Of a DNA stretch of 64,000 nucleotides, positions 33,788 to 41,115 are shown piece by piece. The position numbers and the translations under genes were made by a program. The notes under the pieces are model-generated. The model worked only from the letters and a program-made list of their open reading frames with translations, did no database searches and was not told where the DNA came from. Every line of letters starts with the position of its first letter. Position 1 is the first letter of the stretch. Source of the stretch: Parvibaculaceae bacterium Mf 1.05b.01 (GTDB lineage Bacteria > Pseudomonadota > Alphaproteobacteria > Parvibaculales > Parvibaculaceae); assembly GCA_000509225.1 (NCBI GenBank), contig BAOK01000001.1:2633141-2697140 (forward strand), given 5' to 3'.

Positions 33788-35109
33788 TGTCCTACGAGCT
33801 GATCGCGATCGTAATGTTCTCCTCAATGATGCTGATGCTCATGACGGGTCAGCGCGTCTTCGGGGCCATCGGTGCAGTTGCTGCCATCGCAGCGCTGACA
33901 CTTTGGGGAACAGGCGGCTCGCTCATTCCCTTTTCCTCTGCCATGAAACTGATGAAGTGGTATCCGCTTCTCACCCTGCCCATGTTTATTTTCATGGGCT
34001 ATGTGCTGTCTGAATCCAAGATCGCCGATGATCTCTACAAAATGTTTCATGTCTGGATGGGGCCGGTGAATGGCGGGCTTGCCATTGGCACCATCAGCCT
34101 CATGGTGCTCATCTCTGCAATGAACGGGCTTTCTGTTGCTGGCATGGCGATTGGCGCAACCATTGCCCTGCCCGAGCTATTGCGGCGAGGGTACGACAAA
34201 CGAATGGTGACAGGGGTTGTGCAAGCGGGCTCTTCGCTCGGCATTCTCGTCCCTCCGTCTGTTGTTCTTGTCCTTTATGCGATGATTGCCCGGCAGCCAG
34301 TGGGGCAGCTATGGCTTGCGGGTGTCCTTCCCGGACTCATGATGGCAGCAATGTTCATTGCCTATATCTACATCCGCTGCCGCATCAATCCGGCGCTGGG
34401 CCCGGCCCTTCCAGAAGACGAACGTAATGTGCCGCTGGCTGAGAAACTCCGTCTCTTGCGTGCAGGTCTGCTCCCAGTTGGCATTTTTGCGGTCATGATG
34501 GTGCCCTTTGTAAATGGATGGACCTCGCTGGTTGAAAGCTCCGCCATTGGGGCGCTAGCCGCATTCTTTGCAGCCATCCTCAAGCGACGCATGACACGGG
34601 ACGTCTTTGAGACCTCTCTGCGCCAGACGCTCGCCATCTCCTGCATGTTCATGTGGATCATTTTGGCCGCTATGGGGTTCGGCGCGGTGTTCGACGGTCT
34701 TGGTGCCGTTCGCGCAATCGACAATCTGTTCACAGATCAGCTGGGCCTCAACCCCTGGATGATCCTCATCTTGATGCAGCTCAGCTTTTTACTGATGGGA
34801 ACCTTTCTGGATGATACAGCGATGCTCGTTATTGTTGCGCCGCTCTATGTTCCCCTCGTCGGCGCGCTTGGCTTTGATCTCGTTTGGTACGGCATCCTCT
34901 ACACAATCACCACACAGATCGCCTATATGACGCCGCCCTTTGGATATAATTTGTTCCTTATGCGCGCCATGGCGCCGCCAGAAATCAGCCTGCACGACAT
35001 TTATGGTTCCATCTTTCCGTTTGTTATGGTGATGTTATTGGCCCTGACATTGATCATGGCCTTTCCGCAGATCGCCCTCTGGCTACCGGAGGTTGTTTAC
35101 GGAAAATAG
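33787..35109 (+). CDS. dctM: TRAP transporter large permease (DctM)
   Basis: A 440-residue polytopic membrane protein with about 12 helices, the catalytic permease of the TRAP system. DctM features seen include MTGQRVFGAIGAVAAIAAL, LPMFIFMGYVLSESKIADDLYKMFHVWMGPVNGGLAIGTI, AGSSLGILVPPSVVLVLYAMIARQPVGQLWLAGVLPGL, LMGTFLDDTAMLVIVAPLYVPLV and TPPFGYNLFLMRAMAPPEI. It begins one base into the dctQ stop codon. An 82-base spacer with AAGGAG before the binding-protein gene separates it from dctP. Confidence 0.94.
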   Translation: MSYELIAIVMFSSMMLMLMTGQRVFGAIGAVAAIAALTLWGTGGSLIPFSSAMKLMKWYPLLTLPMFIFMGYVLSESKIADDLYKMFHVWMGPVNGGLAIGTISLMVLISAMNGLSVAGMAIGATIALPELLRRGYDKRMVTGVVQAGSSLGILVPPSVVLVLYAMIARQPVGQLWLAGVLPGLMMAAMFIAYIYIRCRINPALGPALPEDERNVPLAEKLRLLRAGLLPVGIFAVMMVPFVNGWTSLVESSAIGALAAFFAAILKRRMTRDVFETSLRQTLAISCMFMWIILAAMGFGAVFDGLGAVRAIDNLFTDQLGLNPWMILILMQLSFLLMGTFLDDTAMLVIVAPLYVPLVGALGFDLVWYGILYTITTQIAYMTPPFGYNLFLMRAMAPPEISLHDIYGSIFPFVMVMLLALTLIMAFPQIALWLPEVVYGK

Positions 35110-35191
35110 GAAGAGGTTCAAACGGCGCTGCCTGCGTATCACTGCCCAATACCCTGACTGAGTATCCAATCGACTAACAAGGAGACGAGAT

Positions 35192-36226
35192 ATGACGACC
35201 AGACGTAAGTTTCTCACCACTGCCGGTGTTGCCGGTGCTGCCACACTGGCCGCTCCCGCCGTTCACGCAGACACAACTATCCGTTGGCGCATGCAGACTT
35301 ATGCAGGGCCTGCTCTAGCAGAACATGTGATCAAGCCTGCCATTGATAGTTTTAATAAGGTCGCTGGCGATGAGATGCAGATCGAACTCTTTTTTGCTGA
35401 CCAGCTTGTCCCTACCGGCGAACTCTTCCGCGCCATGCAAAGCGGGACCATCGACGCTGTACAATCCGATGATGATTCCATGGCCTCACCCACAGAAGTG
35501 ACCGTGTTTGGCGGCTACTTCCCCTTTGCGTCTCGCTACTCCCTCGACGTGCCGGTCTTGTTCAATCAATACGGCCTCAACGAGATCTGGGATGAAGAAT
35601 ACTCAAAAGTCGGGGTGAAACATCTCTCCGCTGGTGCGTGGGACCCATGCCACTTTGCGACGAAAGACCCGATCCGAAGCCTGGATGACTTGAAGGGCAA
35701 GCGCGTTTTCACCTTCCCGACGGCTGGACGTTTTCTCAGTCAATTTGGCGTCGTGCCCGTGACACTTCCGTGGGAGGATATTGAGGTTGCGGTGCAGACC
35801 GGTGAGCTGGATGGTGTCGCCTGGTCTGGCATCACCGAGGACTACACAGTCGGCTGGGCCGATGTCACCGACTATTTCCTCACCAACAATATCTCAGGCG
35901 CCTGGGCTGGCTCCTTCTTTGCGAACATGGATCGCTATAATGAGCTGCCAGATCACCTGAAAGAGCTGCTCAAAATCACTATGGATAGCTCCCACTATTA
36001 CCGTCAGTGGTGGTATTGGGGTGGTGAAGCCTCCCTCCGTGTCGACGGCACTAAGATGCAGCTCACCTCTATTCCAGATGAAGAATGGGCGACGGTGGAA
36101 GCAGCAGCTCTCGTCTTCTGGGATGAGATCGCGGCGGAGTCACCAACAAAGGCGAAGGTTGTAGAGATCTTCAAGAAGTATAATGCGGATATGCAGAAGG
36201 CCGGACGCCCTTACCGCTACAGTTAA
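35192..36226 (+). CDS. dctP: TRAP transporter substrate-binding protein (DctP), Tat-exported
   Basis: A 344-residue periplasmic solute-binding protein. The signal peptide has a clear Tat motif, TTRRKFLTTAG, with cleavage near AVHA-DT. The DctP fold is seen from residue 30 on: RMQTYAGPALAEHVIKPAIDSFNK, VPTGELFRAMQSGTIDAVQSDDD, LDDLKGKRVFTFPTAGRFLSQFGV and GELDGVAWSGITEDYTVGWADVTDYF. The conserved Arg that binds carboxylates is probably in the GKRVF/AGRF region. It resembles TakP-type binding proteins for 2-oxo acids and other monocarboxylates. The ligand cannot be set by sequence. A GC hairpin at 36234 follows the gene. Confidence 0.9.
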   Translation: MTTRRKFLTTAGVAGAATLAAPAVHADTTIRWRMQTYAGPALAEHVIKPAIDSFNKVAGDEMQIELFFADQLVPTGELFRAMQSGTIDAVQSDDDSMASPTEVTVFGGYFPFASRYSLDVPVLFNQYGLNEIWDEEYSKVGVKHLSAGAWDPCHFATKDPIRSLDDLKGKRVFTFPTAGRFLSQFGVVPVTLPWEDIEVAVQTGELDGVAWSGITEDYTVGWADVTDYFLTNNISGAWAGSFFANMDRYNELPDHLKELLKITMDSSHYYRQWWYWGGEASLRVDGTKMQLTSIPDEEWATVEAAALVFWDEIAAESPTKAKVVEIFKKYNADMQKAGRPYRYS

Positions 36227-36233
36227 ACTGGTC

Positions 36234-36260
36234 TCAGGGGCGCCATATCGGTGCCCCTGA
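36234..36260. terminator. Strong hairpin between convergent dctP and acyl-CoA dehydrogenase
   Basis: TCAGGGGC (36234-36241) and GCCCCTGA (36253-36260) are perfect 8-base arms. The plus strand continues AAAACC and the minus strand GACC, so there is no T-run. It lies 8 bases after dctP and 15 bases after the convergent gene's stop, a position suited to a bidirectional terminator. Confidence 0.5.
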
Positions 36261-36274
36261 AAACCTATGGAGCC

Positions 36275-37444
36275 TTACATTGCGGCCAGCGTTTTCTTCT
36301 TAATCTTCTTTGCCAGGGACCATTTGTGGACTTCGGTCGGCCCGTCATAAATGCGGAAAGCCCGTACCTCCCTGAACAGTTGCTCAACGATTGTATCGCC
36401 GGTTACACCCATGCCGCCCATCACCTGAACACACCGGTCTGCTACTCGGAAAAGCGCTTCCGACACCGACACCTTCGTCATCGAACTTTCGACGTTCCCG
36501 TCTTCGCCAAGGTCGAGCGTCGCTGCACACCAATCGATCATCAGTTCTGACTGTTTAAGGTCGATCTGATTTTCCGCGAGCATGAAGCCTACACCCTCAT
36601 GATCGATCAGCAGCTTGCCGAACGCCTCCCTGCGGCAGGCATATTCTGTTGCAATCTCCTGTGCTCTGACGGCAACCCCATACCAGCGCATGCAATGGGA
36701 GAGCCGCGCCGGCGCCAACCTCACCTGCGCAAAGCGGAACCCCTGCCCCGGTTGCCCCAGCATCTGATCGGCCGGCACGCGCAGGTTATCGATAGTGATT
36801 TCTGCGTGTCCTCCCGGCATGGAGCTGTCAATCGTCTCCAACACGCGGGTGATTTTGATCGCAGGGTCCGGCAAATCCACCAGGAACATGCAGGCGCCCT
36901 CAGAAGAGTTTGCCATGACGATGCCGACCTTTGCGCCTTCAGCGCCGGTAATGTAGGTCTTCTTGCCATTGACGACCCAATGATTGCCGTCGAGTTTGGC
37001 TTCTGTCTGCATCATGGACGGGTCGGACCCCGCTCCACCATCAGCCGATGGCTCTGTCATGAAGAAGGCTGATCTTGCTTCGCCGCTCACCAGCGGTGCC
37101 AGGAAACGCGCCTTCTGCTCTTCACTTCCGGCTTTGCCAAGCAGGAACATGTTTCCCTCATCCGGCGCCATTGTGTTGCAGGCGACAGGACCGAGCGGGG
37201 ATAGGCCTGACTTCTTGAGGATGTAAGCCGTCTCAACCTGGCTGTAATGCCCGCCATCTTTCCTGATGTGCGGTGTCATGACATCGGCATTGATCGCCTT
37301 GTCCCGCATTTCCCGAACAAGCTCTTCGGTAGGCCCATGGGACCCTGCGCGGGGATCTTGTTCGTAAGGGGCAATTTCTGTCCGTACGAAGGTCTCTACA
37401 CGGTCGCCAATATCGCGCGCAGCGTCTGAAATAGTGTCAGTCAT
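36275..37444 (-). CDS. Acyl-CoA dehydrogenase, ACAD10/11-like
   Basis: A 389-residue FAD enzyme oxidising an acyl-CoA. The middle domain has SAFFMTEPSADGGAGSDPSMM and NHWVVNGKKTYITGAEGAKVG. The C-terminal domain has RLSHCMRWYGVAVRAQEIATEYACRREAFG and MGGMGVTGDTIVEQLFREVRAFRIYDGPTEVHKWSLAKKI. The IYDGPTEVH end resembles the ACAD10/11 branch. I chose the ATG at 37444: the longer in-frame extension runs over the end of the preceding gene and has no domain match. The TTC38-like gene ends 25 bases upstream in the same direction, so the two may be co-transcribed. Confidence 0.9.
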   Translation of the reverse strand: MTDTISDAARDIGDRVETFVRTEIAPYEQDPRAGSHGPTEELVREMRDKAINADVMTPHIRKDGGHYSQVETAYILKKSGLSPLGPVACNTMAPDEGNMFLLGKAGSEEQKARFLAPLVSGEARSAFFMTEPSADGGAGSDPSMMQTEAKLDGNHWVVNGKKTYITGAEGAKVGIVMANSSEGACMFLVDLPDPAIKITRVLETIDSSMPGGHAEITIDNLRVPADQMLGQPGQGFRFAQVRLAPARLSHCMRWYGVAVRAQEIATEYACRREAFGKLLIDHEGVGFMLAENQIDLKQSELMIDWCAATLDLGEDGNVESSMTKVSVSEALFRVADRCVQVMGGMGVTGDTIVEQLFREVRAFRIYDGPTEVHKWSLAKKIKKKTLAAM

Positions 37445-37469
37445 TCTGATCAATACCTGTTCTTGAGTT

Positions 37470-38747
37470 TTAGTTTGAAATCGTTTGTGCGGCGGCGCCC
37501 AAGGCAATAGGCCTCCGACAATGCAATAGCATTGCTGCCTCATCGCTTTTTCCCTGCCGGGCGAGTGCACTTGCCATAGCGAGTTCAATCAGATCTCGCT
37601 GTGCACGGCTTCCGCCGATCCGTGCATGGTCGGACATCGATTTTGTTAGATGTTCGGTCGTGAGCTGCCAATCTTGCTTTGCAATTGCTTGAAAGGCTTC
37701 CGCTAGACTCCGCACAAAATCTTCAGCCGGTCCGTTTGCCTTTTCGACGATTGTTGCAACACCTTCTGCGTTGCCTGCCATCGCGTGGGCGAGCGCGGCG
37801 TGAACATCTGCAAAGGCGAGCCTTGGTTTGGCAAACCGCGCCGTCGCATAGTCGCTGATGGCTTGCCACCGTTCCGGTGCCACCTCCACACCCGCAAGCT
37901 CCGCGCGGTAGAGAAGCGCAGGCATGTCGGTTACGATATTGAGCGCAGGACCGGAGCTGGTTTCAGGGTCAATGGCAGCATCCGCCACCTCCCACATGGT
38001 CTTCACGTCACCTTCGGCCAACGCCCAAAGGGCAATGTGCCAGGACAGATGACAATGCATGACACCTTGCGGGTCATAGTCAGCAATCCAGTCTTTCAGA
38101 TAGGTAAGCCCCGCTTTGGTTTCTCCCAATTCATAGTAGAGGTGTGCCCTATGGTGAGAGCCGTTGGCGTTTCTTGGATTGATCGCGAGCGAGCGCTCAA
38201 TGGACCTGGCCGCCGGATCCAACTGCCCAGCTTCCATCTGAGAAAACGCGTGGGTGGAGAGAAACCACCAGTCATCGCCATAGTGAGGCGCCAACATGGA
38301 CGACAGAGCGAGGTTCTCTGCTTCGCGTCCTGGCTGCCCGCCAAACCCGATCAGGCTGAACACACCGAGGCAGGCCTGGGCAATCATGACATCGTGTGGG
38401 AATTCCTGCAGATGGGCATGCGCCTTCTCATAGACGCCATCGCTCTTTCCTTCGAGAAGCGATCCGATGATTGCCAAATGCCCCTGTTCCTGCGGGCTCA
38501 AGCTTTCCGCGCAGGCTTTCGCGGCCGAGTAGGGTTCACGCCCGCTGACGCCGCGCCCCTCAACCTGACGATTGCGGGCAATGGCCAGGTGTGCGAGAGC
38601 GAAGTTTTCGTCTTCCGCAACCGCTTCCTGAAACGCCTCTTCAGCGCCTGAGGTTGCGGCGAGATTGCATTCAAGTCCCCGGACATAGGCGTCCCGCGCC
38701 TTTACCGAGCTGGTCGTCAGCGGGTTTCCATATTGATCTTTTTGCAT
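37470..38747 (-). CDS. Tetratricopeptide repeat protein, TTC38-like (paralogue 2)
   Basis: A 425-residue soluble helical repeat protein, second copy of the TTC38-like family in the window. Segments include EEAFQEAVAEDENFALAHLAIARNRQVEGRG, HYGDDWWFLSTHAFSQMEAGQLDPAARSIERSLAINPRNANGSHHRAHLYYELGE, and MHCHLSWHIALWALAEGDVKTMWEVADAAI, matching the HVWWHLALFLLA block of paralogue 1. No signal peptide or catalytic motif is present. The ATG at 38747 has GGGAG about 7 bases upstream; a TTG two codons earlier is less likely. It is followed by an acyl-CoA dehydrogenase, hinting at a link to acyl-CoA catabolism, but the family has no established activity. Confidence 0.78.
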   Translation of the reverse strand: MQKDQYGNPLTTSSVKARDAYVRGLECNLAATSGAEEAFQEAVAEDENFALAHLAIARNRQVEGRGVSGREPYSAAKACAESLSPQEQGHLAIIGSLLEGKSDGVYEKAHAHLQEFPHDVMIAQACLGVFSLIGFGGQPGREAENLALSSMLAPHYGDDWWFLSTHAFSQMEAGQLDPAARSIERSLAINPRNANGSHHRAHLYYELGETKAGLTYLKDWIADYDPQGVMHCHLSWHIALWALAEGDVKTMWEVADAAIDPETSSGPALNIVTDMPALLYRAELAGVEVAPERWQAISDYATARFAKPRLAFADVHAALAHAMAGNAEGVATIVEKANGPAEDFVRSLAEAFQAIAKQDWQLTTEHLTKSMSDHARIGGSRAQRDLIELAMASALARQGKSDEAAMLLHCRRPIALGAAAQTISN

Positions 38748-38859
38748 GCACAACTCCCAACCTGCGGCATCTTCGCGCGATAGGGTTGATACATACCATA
38801 AAGCCCCGCCACGACCGACATGATGACATCACATCAGAAGGCGAGACGTTGAAACCTGA

Positions 38860-39282
38860 CTAGGCGGTCGCATTGCCGTCGGGGTTCGCTGACGGTTTTC
38901 TGGTCGCCAATGCCAAGGCACAAACCAACCCAACGCCGAGCTCAAACACCGTTACCGCCATAAGGTTTGAAGATGGCAAGCCATCAACAAACATGCTCAC
39001 CAGGCGAGACGCACCGTAGGAGAGATAGAGAGCCGTCGACAGCAAAAGTGCGGTGAAGGTGAGCCGCGAAATGAACGCCCCGAGAAAGACAATGAGTGCG
39101 CAGGCAAGGAGAGCACCGCCTGCAGCGCGCATTTCGCTCAACAGGTTTTCGTCGCTCCCAATCACTATCCCGCTGGTGCCATGAAATTCGGCGGGAATAA
39201 ACAGGATAGCGCCCCCAATGCCCACACCGATCAAACCCGTTACAATGAGAAGTGCTTTCAGTCGCAATGTGTTTTCCATCAT
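38860..39282 (-). CDS. DUF4345-like four-helix membrane protein
   Basis: A 140-residue inner-membrane protein with four helices: LKALLIVTGLIGVGIGGAILFIPAEF, AAGGALLACALIVFLGAFI, LTFTALLLSTALYLSYGASRLVSMF and LMAVTVFELGVGLVCALALAT. The FIPAEFHGTSGI loop after helix 1 and LYLSYGASRLVSMFVDGLP are typical of DUF4345. Three consecutive ATG codons (39285, 39282, 39279) follow AAAGGA; spacing favours the second or third. It is the last gene of the TetR-linked cluster 39831-38860. No molecular function is known for the family. Confidence 0.72.
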   Translation of the reverse strand: MMENTLRLKALLIVTGLIGVGIGGAILFIPAEFHGTSGIVIGSDENLLSEMRAAGGALLACALIVFLGAFISRLTFTALLLSTALYLSYGASRLVSMFVDGLPSSNLMAVTVFELGVGLVCALALATRKPSANPDGNATA

Positions 39283-39308
39283 CATGGTCCTTTCGTGAAA
39301 TATTTCTA

Positions 39309-39806
39309 TTAGCCCTGCACAAGCTGCAGGCAGGCGTTGAGGTAAAGGACGGCGGCGACAGCTGAAGCAATGCCACGCACCCAGTTCCAGAATGTCCAGC
39401 GGGGGTAGTAGACGTCTGTCCAATAGGCGGCCCCTTCGGGACTGTCATAGGCCTTCATCGCCAGTTTGGTGTTCATAGGCACGTTAAAAACAAGCGTGAC
39501 GCTTGCGACCCCAACGGAATAGGTAATTGCCGCCCAGAGGATGTAGGTACTGCCGCTTCCCAGGACGCCAAGGTAAGCTGCGACACCTAAAGCTGCCGAG
39601 ACACCCCACATGCCGATCAACAAAACCATGAAGATGGTTTTGAACACCTCTCGATTGATCCCCTGCATCACTTCCACGCCCGCACTTGTTGTGGCGCCGT
39701 TCAAAGACCTCATGACAAAGTCAGAAAATGTCAGAAAGACACCGGCAACCAAGGCACAGGAAATCAGAGAAATTTCGTAAGTAAGAAGAAGCCAAGTCTG
39801 CGTCAT
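39309..39806 (-). CDS. DUF1772 (anthrone oxygenase-like) membrane protein
   Basis: A 165-residue inner-membrane protein with four helices and the DUF1772 layout: N-terminal ISLISCALVAGVFLTFSDFVMRSL, MQGINREVFKTIFMVLLIG, ITYSVGVASVTLVFNVPMNTKLAM and the final YPRWTFWNWVRGIASAVAAVLYLNA. VPMN and WTFWNWVR are family-specific elements. Some fungal relatives oxidise anthrones; bacterial members are uncharacterised. It is 26 bases upstream of the DUF4345 gene and 24 bases downstream of the NAD(P)-binding gene, in one probable operon. Confidence 0.8.
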   Translation of the reverse strand: MTQTWLLLTYEISLISCALVAGVFLTFSDFVMRSLNGATTSAGVEVMQGINREVFKTIFMVLLIGMWGVSAALGVAAYLGVLGSGSTYILWAAITYSVGVASVTLVFNVPMNTKLAMKAYDSPEGAAYWTDVYYPRWTFWNWVRGIASAVAAVLYLNACLQLVQG

Positions 39807-39830
39807 ACCATGCTCCCTTCACAGGCTGAG

Positions 39831-40454
39831 TTAGTAGGAAAGTCCGGGGAATTTGCGCAGGTAGGTGTCTGCGGTTATTTGCTGCAGCATGACGCTGGCA
39901 ACATCTGCACGGGAAATTTTGAGCGCCAAACTGCTTTCAGACTGAGGAAAGCCAAGCTTGTAGCTGCCGGTCACTGGACCATCGGTAAATGCAGCGGGAC
40001 GAACCGTGATCCAATCAAGGTTGCTTTGCCGGATGAAGGTTTCCTGCTCTTCATGGTCAGCCATGGCCTGTTTCAGCAGCCAGCCAAACATGATGTGCTT
40101 CCAAAAGAAATTGAGATGTTTATGACTGTCGCCAGCGCCCAGAGTGGTTTGGCAGACAAGGCGGCGCACCTTGTGACGCTCCATTGCATCGATAATGTGT
40201 TTCGTTCCTTGAGCGCGAACGCCACCCTTCCGTCCCGCGCCAAGAGCGATGAGGGCTGCGTCATGCCCTTCGACCGCTGCGTCGACGGCTGCCGGATCAA
40301 GCACATCCCCCTCTACCAAACGTAAGTTTTGATGATGTTGGTCCAACGCAGAAGCATCGCGCAGAAAGGCGGTTACGTCTTCGCCCTGGGCGAGCGCCTG
40401 ATCGACCAGATGGCGTCCCAAGGACCCTGTTGCTCCAAAAATGATGATCTTCAT
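39831..40454 (-). CDS. NAD(P)H-binding protein, NmrA/BVR-B-like
   Basis: A 207-residue atypical short-chain dehydrogenase fold. The N-terminal IIIFGATGSLGRHLVDQAL is the dinucleotide-binding loop, followed by LRLVEGDVLDPAAVDAAVEGHDAALIAL and LDWITVRPAAFTDGPVTGSYKLG, typical of NAD(P)-binding NmrA/flavin-reductase-like proteins. The YxxxK catalytic motif is absent. AGGAG 8 bases before the ATG is a strong ribosome site. It leads an operon with DUF1772 and DUF4345 membrane proteins and is divergent from a TetR gene over the palindrome at 40477. A redox-sensing or quinone/flavin reductase role is possible. Confidence 0.85.
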   Translation of the reverse strand: MKIIIFGATGSLGRHLVDQALAQGEDVTAFLRDASALDQHHQNLRLVEGDVLDPAAVDAAVEGHDAALIALGAGRKGGVRAQGTKHIIDAMERHKVRRLVCQTTLGAGDSHKHLNFFWKHIMFGWLLKQAMADHEEQETFIRQSNLDWITVRPAAFTDGPVTGSYKLGFPQSESSLALKISRADVASVMLQQITADTYLRKFPGLSY

Positions 40455-40476
40455 GGTCAGCTCCTAACTTTACACG

Positions 40477-40512
40477 GTGTCAATTGACACGATGACAAGT
40501 AGGCGTTACTAG
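40477..40512 (+). promoter_or_regulatory. Palindromic operator and promoter of the TetR gene, probable leaderless start
   Basis: GTGTCAATTGACAC (40477-40490) is a perfect 14-base palindrome. Inside it TTGACA (40484-40489) forms a -35 box, with TACTAG (40507-40512) at exactly 17 bases. Transcription would then start at about the ATG at 40518, and no Shine-Dalgarno sequence is present. On the minus strand TTGTCA-N18-TGTAAA spans the same palindrome and could drive the divergent operon. The divergent TetR protein is the likely binder. Confidence 0.6.
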
Positions 40513-40517
40513 ACATC

Positions 40518-41111
40518 ATGTCAAGTGGTTCAAAATCGACTCGGGAGAAAATCCTGTCTGCCAGCCTGGAATTGCTGGAATCCGGCCAGGGAAACAGCGT
40601 CCGTATGTCCGATATTGCGGCGAAAGTCGGCATTACCCGGCAGGCGCTTTACCTTCATTTTCGAAACCGTGGAGACCTGCTCATAGCCACAACCCATTAT
40701 GTGGACGAACTTCACGGGGGCGATGAACGGCTCATCCCGAGCCGGACAGCCAAGACCGGGATAGAGCGGCTGGATGCCTTTATCAGCGCCTGGGCAGGTT
40801 TTCTTCCAGAGATCTATGGAATTGGAAAAGCGCTGCTGGCCCTGCGCGACACTGACCCGGAAGCGGCAGCCGCCTGGGACAAGCGGATGCAGGATATGCG
40901 CGAAGGCTGCGAGGCCGCCATCCTGGCGCTGGCACGCGACAAGACACTCATAGCTGACTATTCCCCAGAACAGGCGACTGACATTTTATGGACGCTGCTG
41001 TCTCTCAGAAACTGGGAGCAGCTCACAGTCGAGTGCGGCTGGTCGCGCGCTGACTATGCGGATCACATGCAGTCTATGGCGCGCCGCCTATTCGTTGCCG
41101 AGGTGCACTGA
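40518..41111 (+). CDS. TetR-family regulator of the NmrA-like/DUF1772/DUF4345 operon
   Basis: A 197-residue regulator. The DNA-binding domain (about 6-55) reads TREKILSASLELLESGQGNSVRMSDIAAKVGITRQALYLHFRNRGDLLIAT, with a canonical TetR recognition helix. The C-terminal ligand domain is helical and Trp-rich, with no named ligand class. It is divergent from the 40454-38860 operon with 63 bases between the starts, containing the palindrome at 40477-40490. The start has no ribosome site, and the predicted promoter places the RNA 5' end at the ATG, so the message may be leaderless. The convergent acyl-CoA dehydrogenase ends 4 bases after its stop. Confidence 0.9.
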   Translation: MSSGSKSTREKILSASLELLESGQGNSVRMSDIAAKVGITRQALYLHFRNRGDLLIATTHYVDELHGGDERLIPSRTAKTGIERLDAFISAWAGFLPEIYGIGKALLALRDTDPEAAAAWDKRMQDMREGCEAAILALARDKTLIADYSPEQATDILWTLLSLRNWEQLTVECGWSRADYADHMQSMARRLFVAEVH

Positions 41112-41115
41112 CAAG

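Noticed and set aside
37785..38651. 288-codon open frame antisense to the second TTC38-like gene
   Set aside because: The minus-strand TPR protein has clear repeats and paralogy; the antisense product is Arg/His-rich and unlike a protein family.
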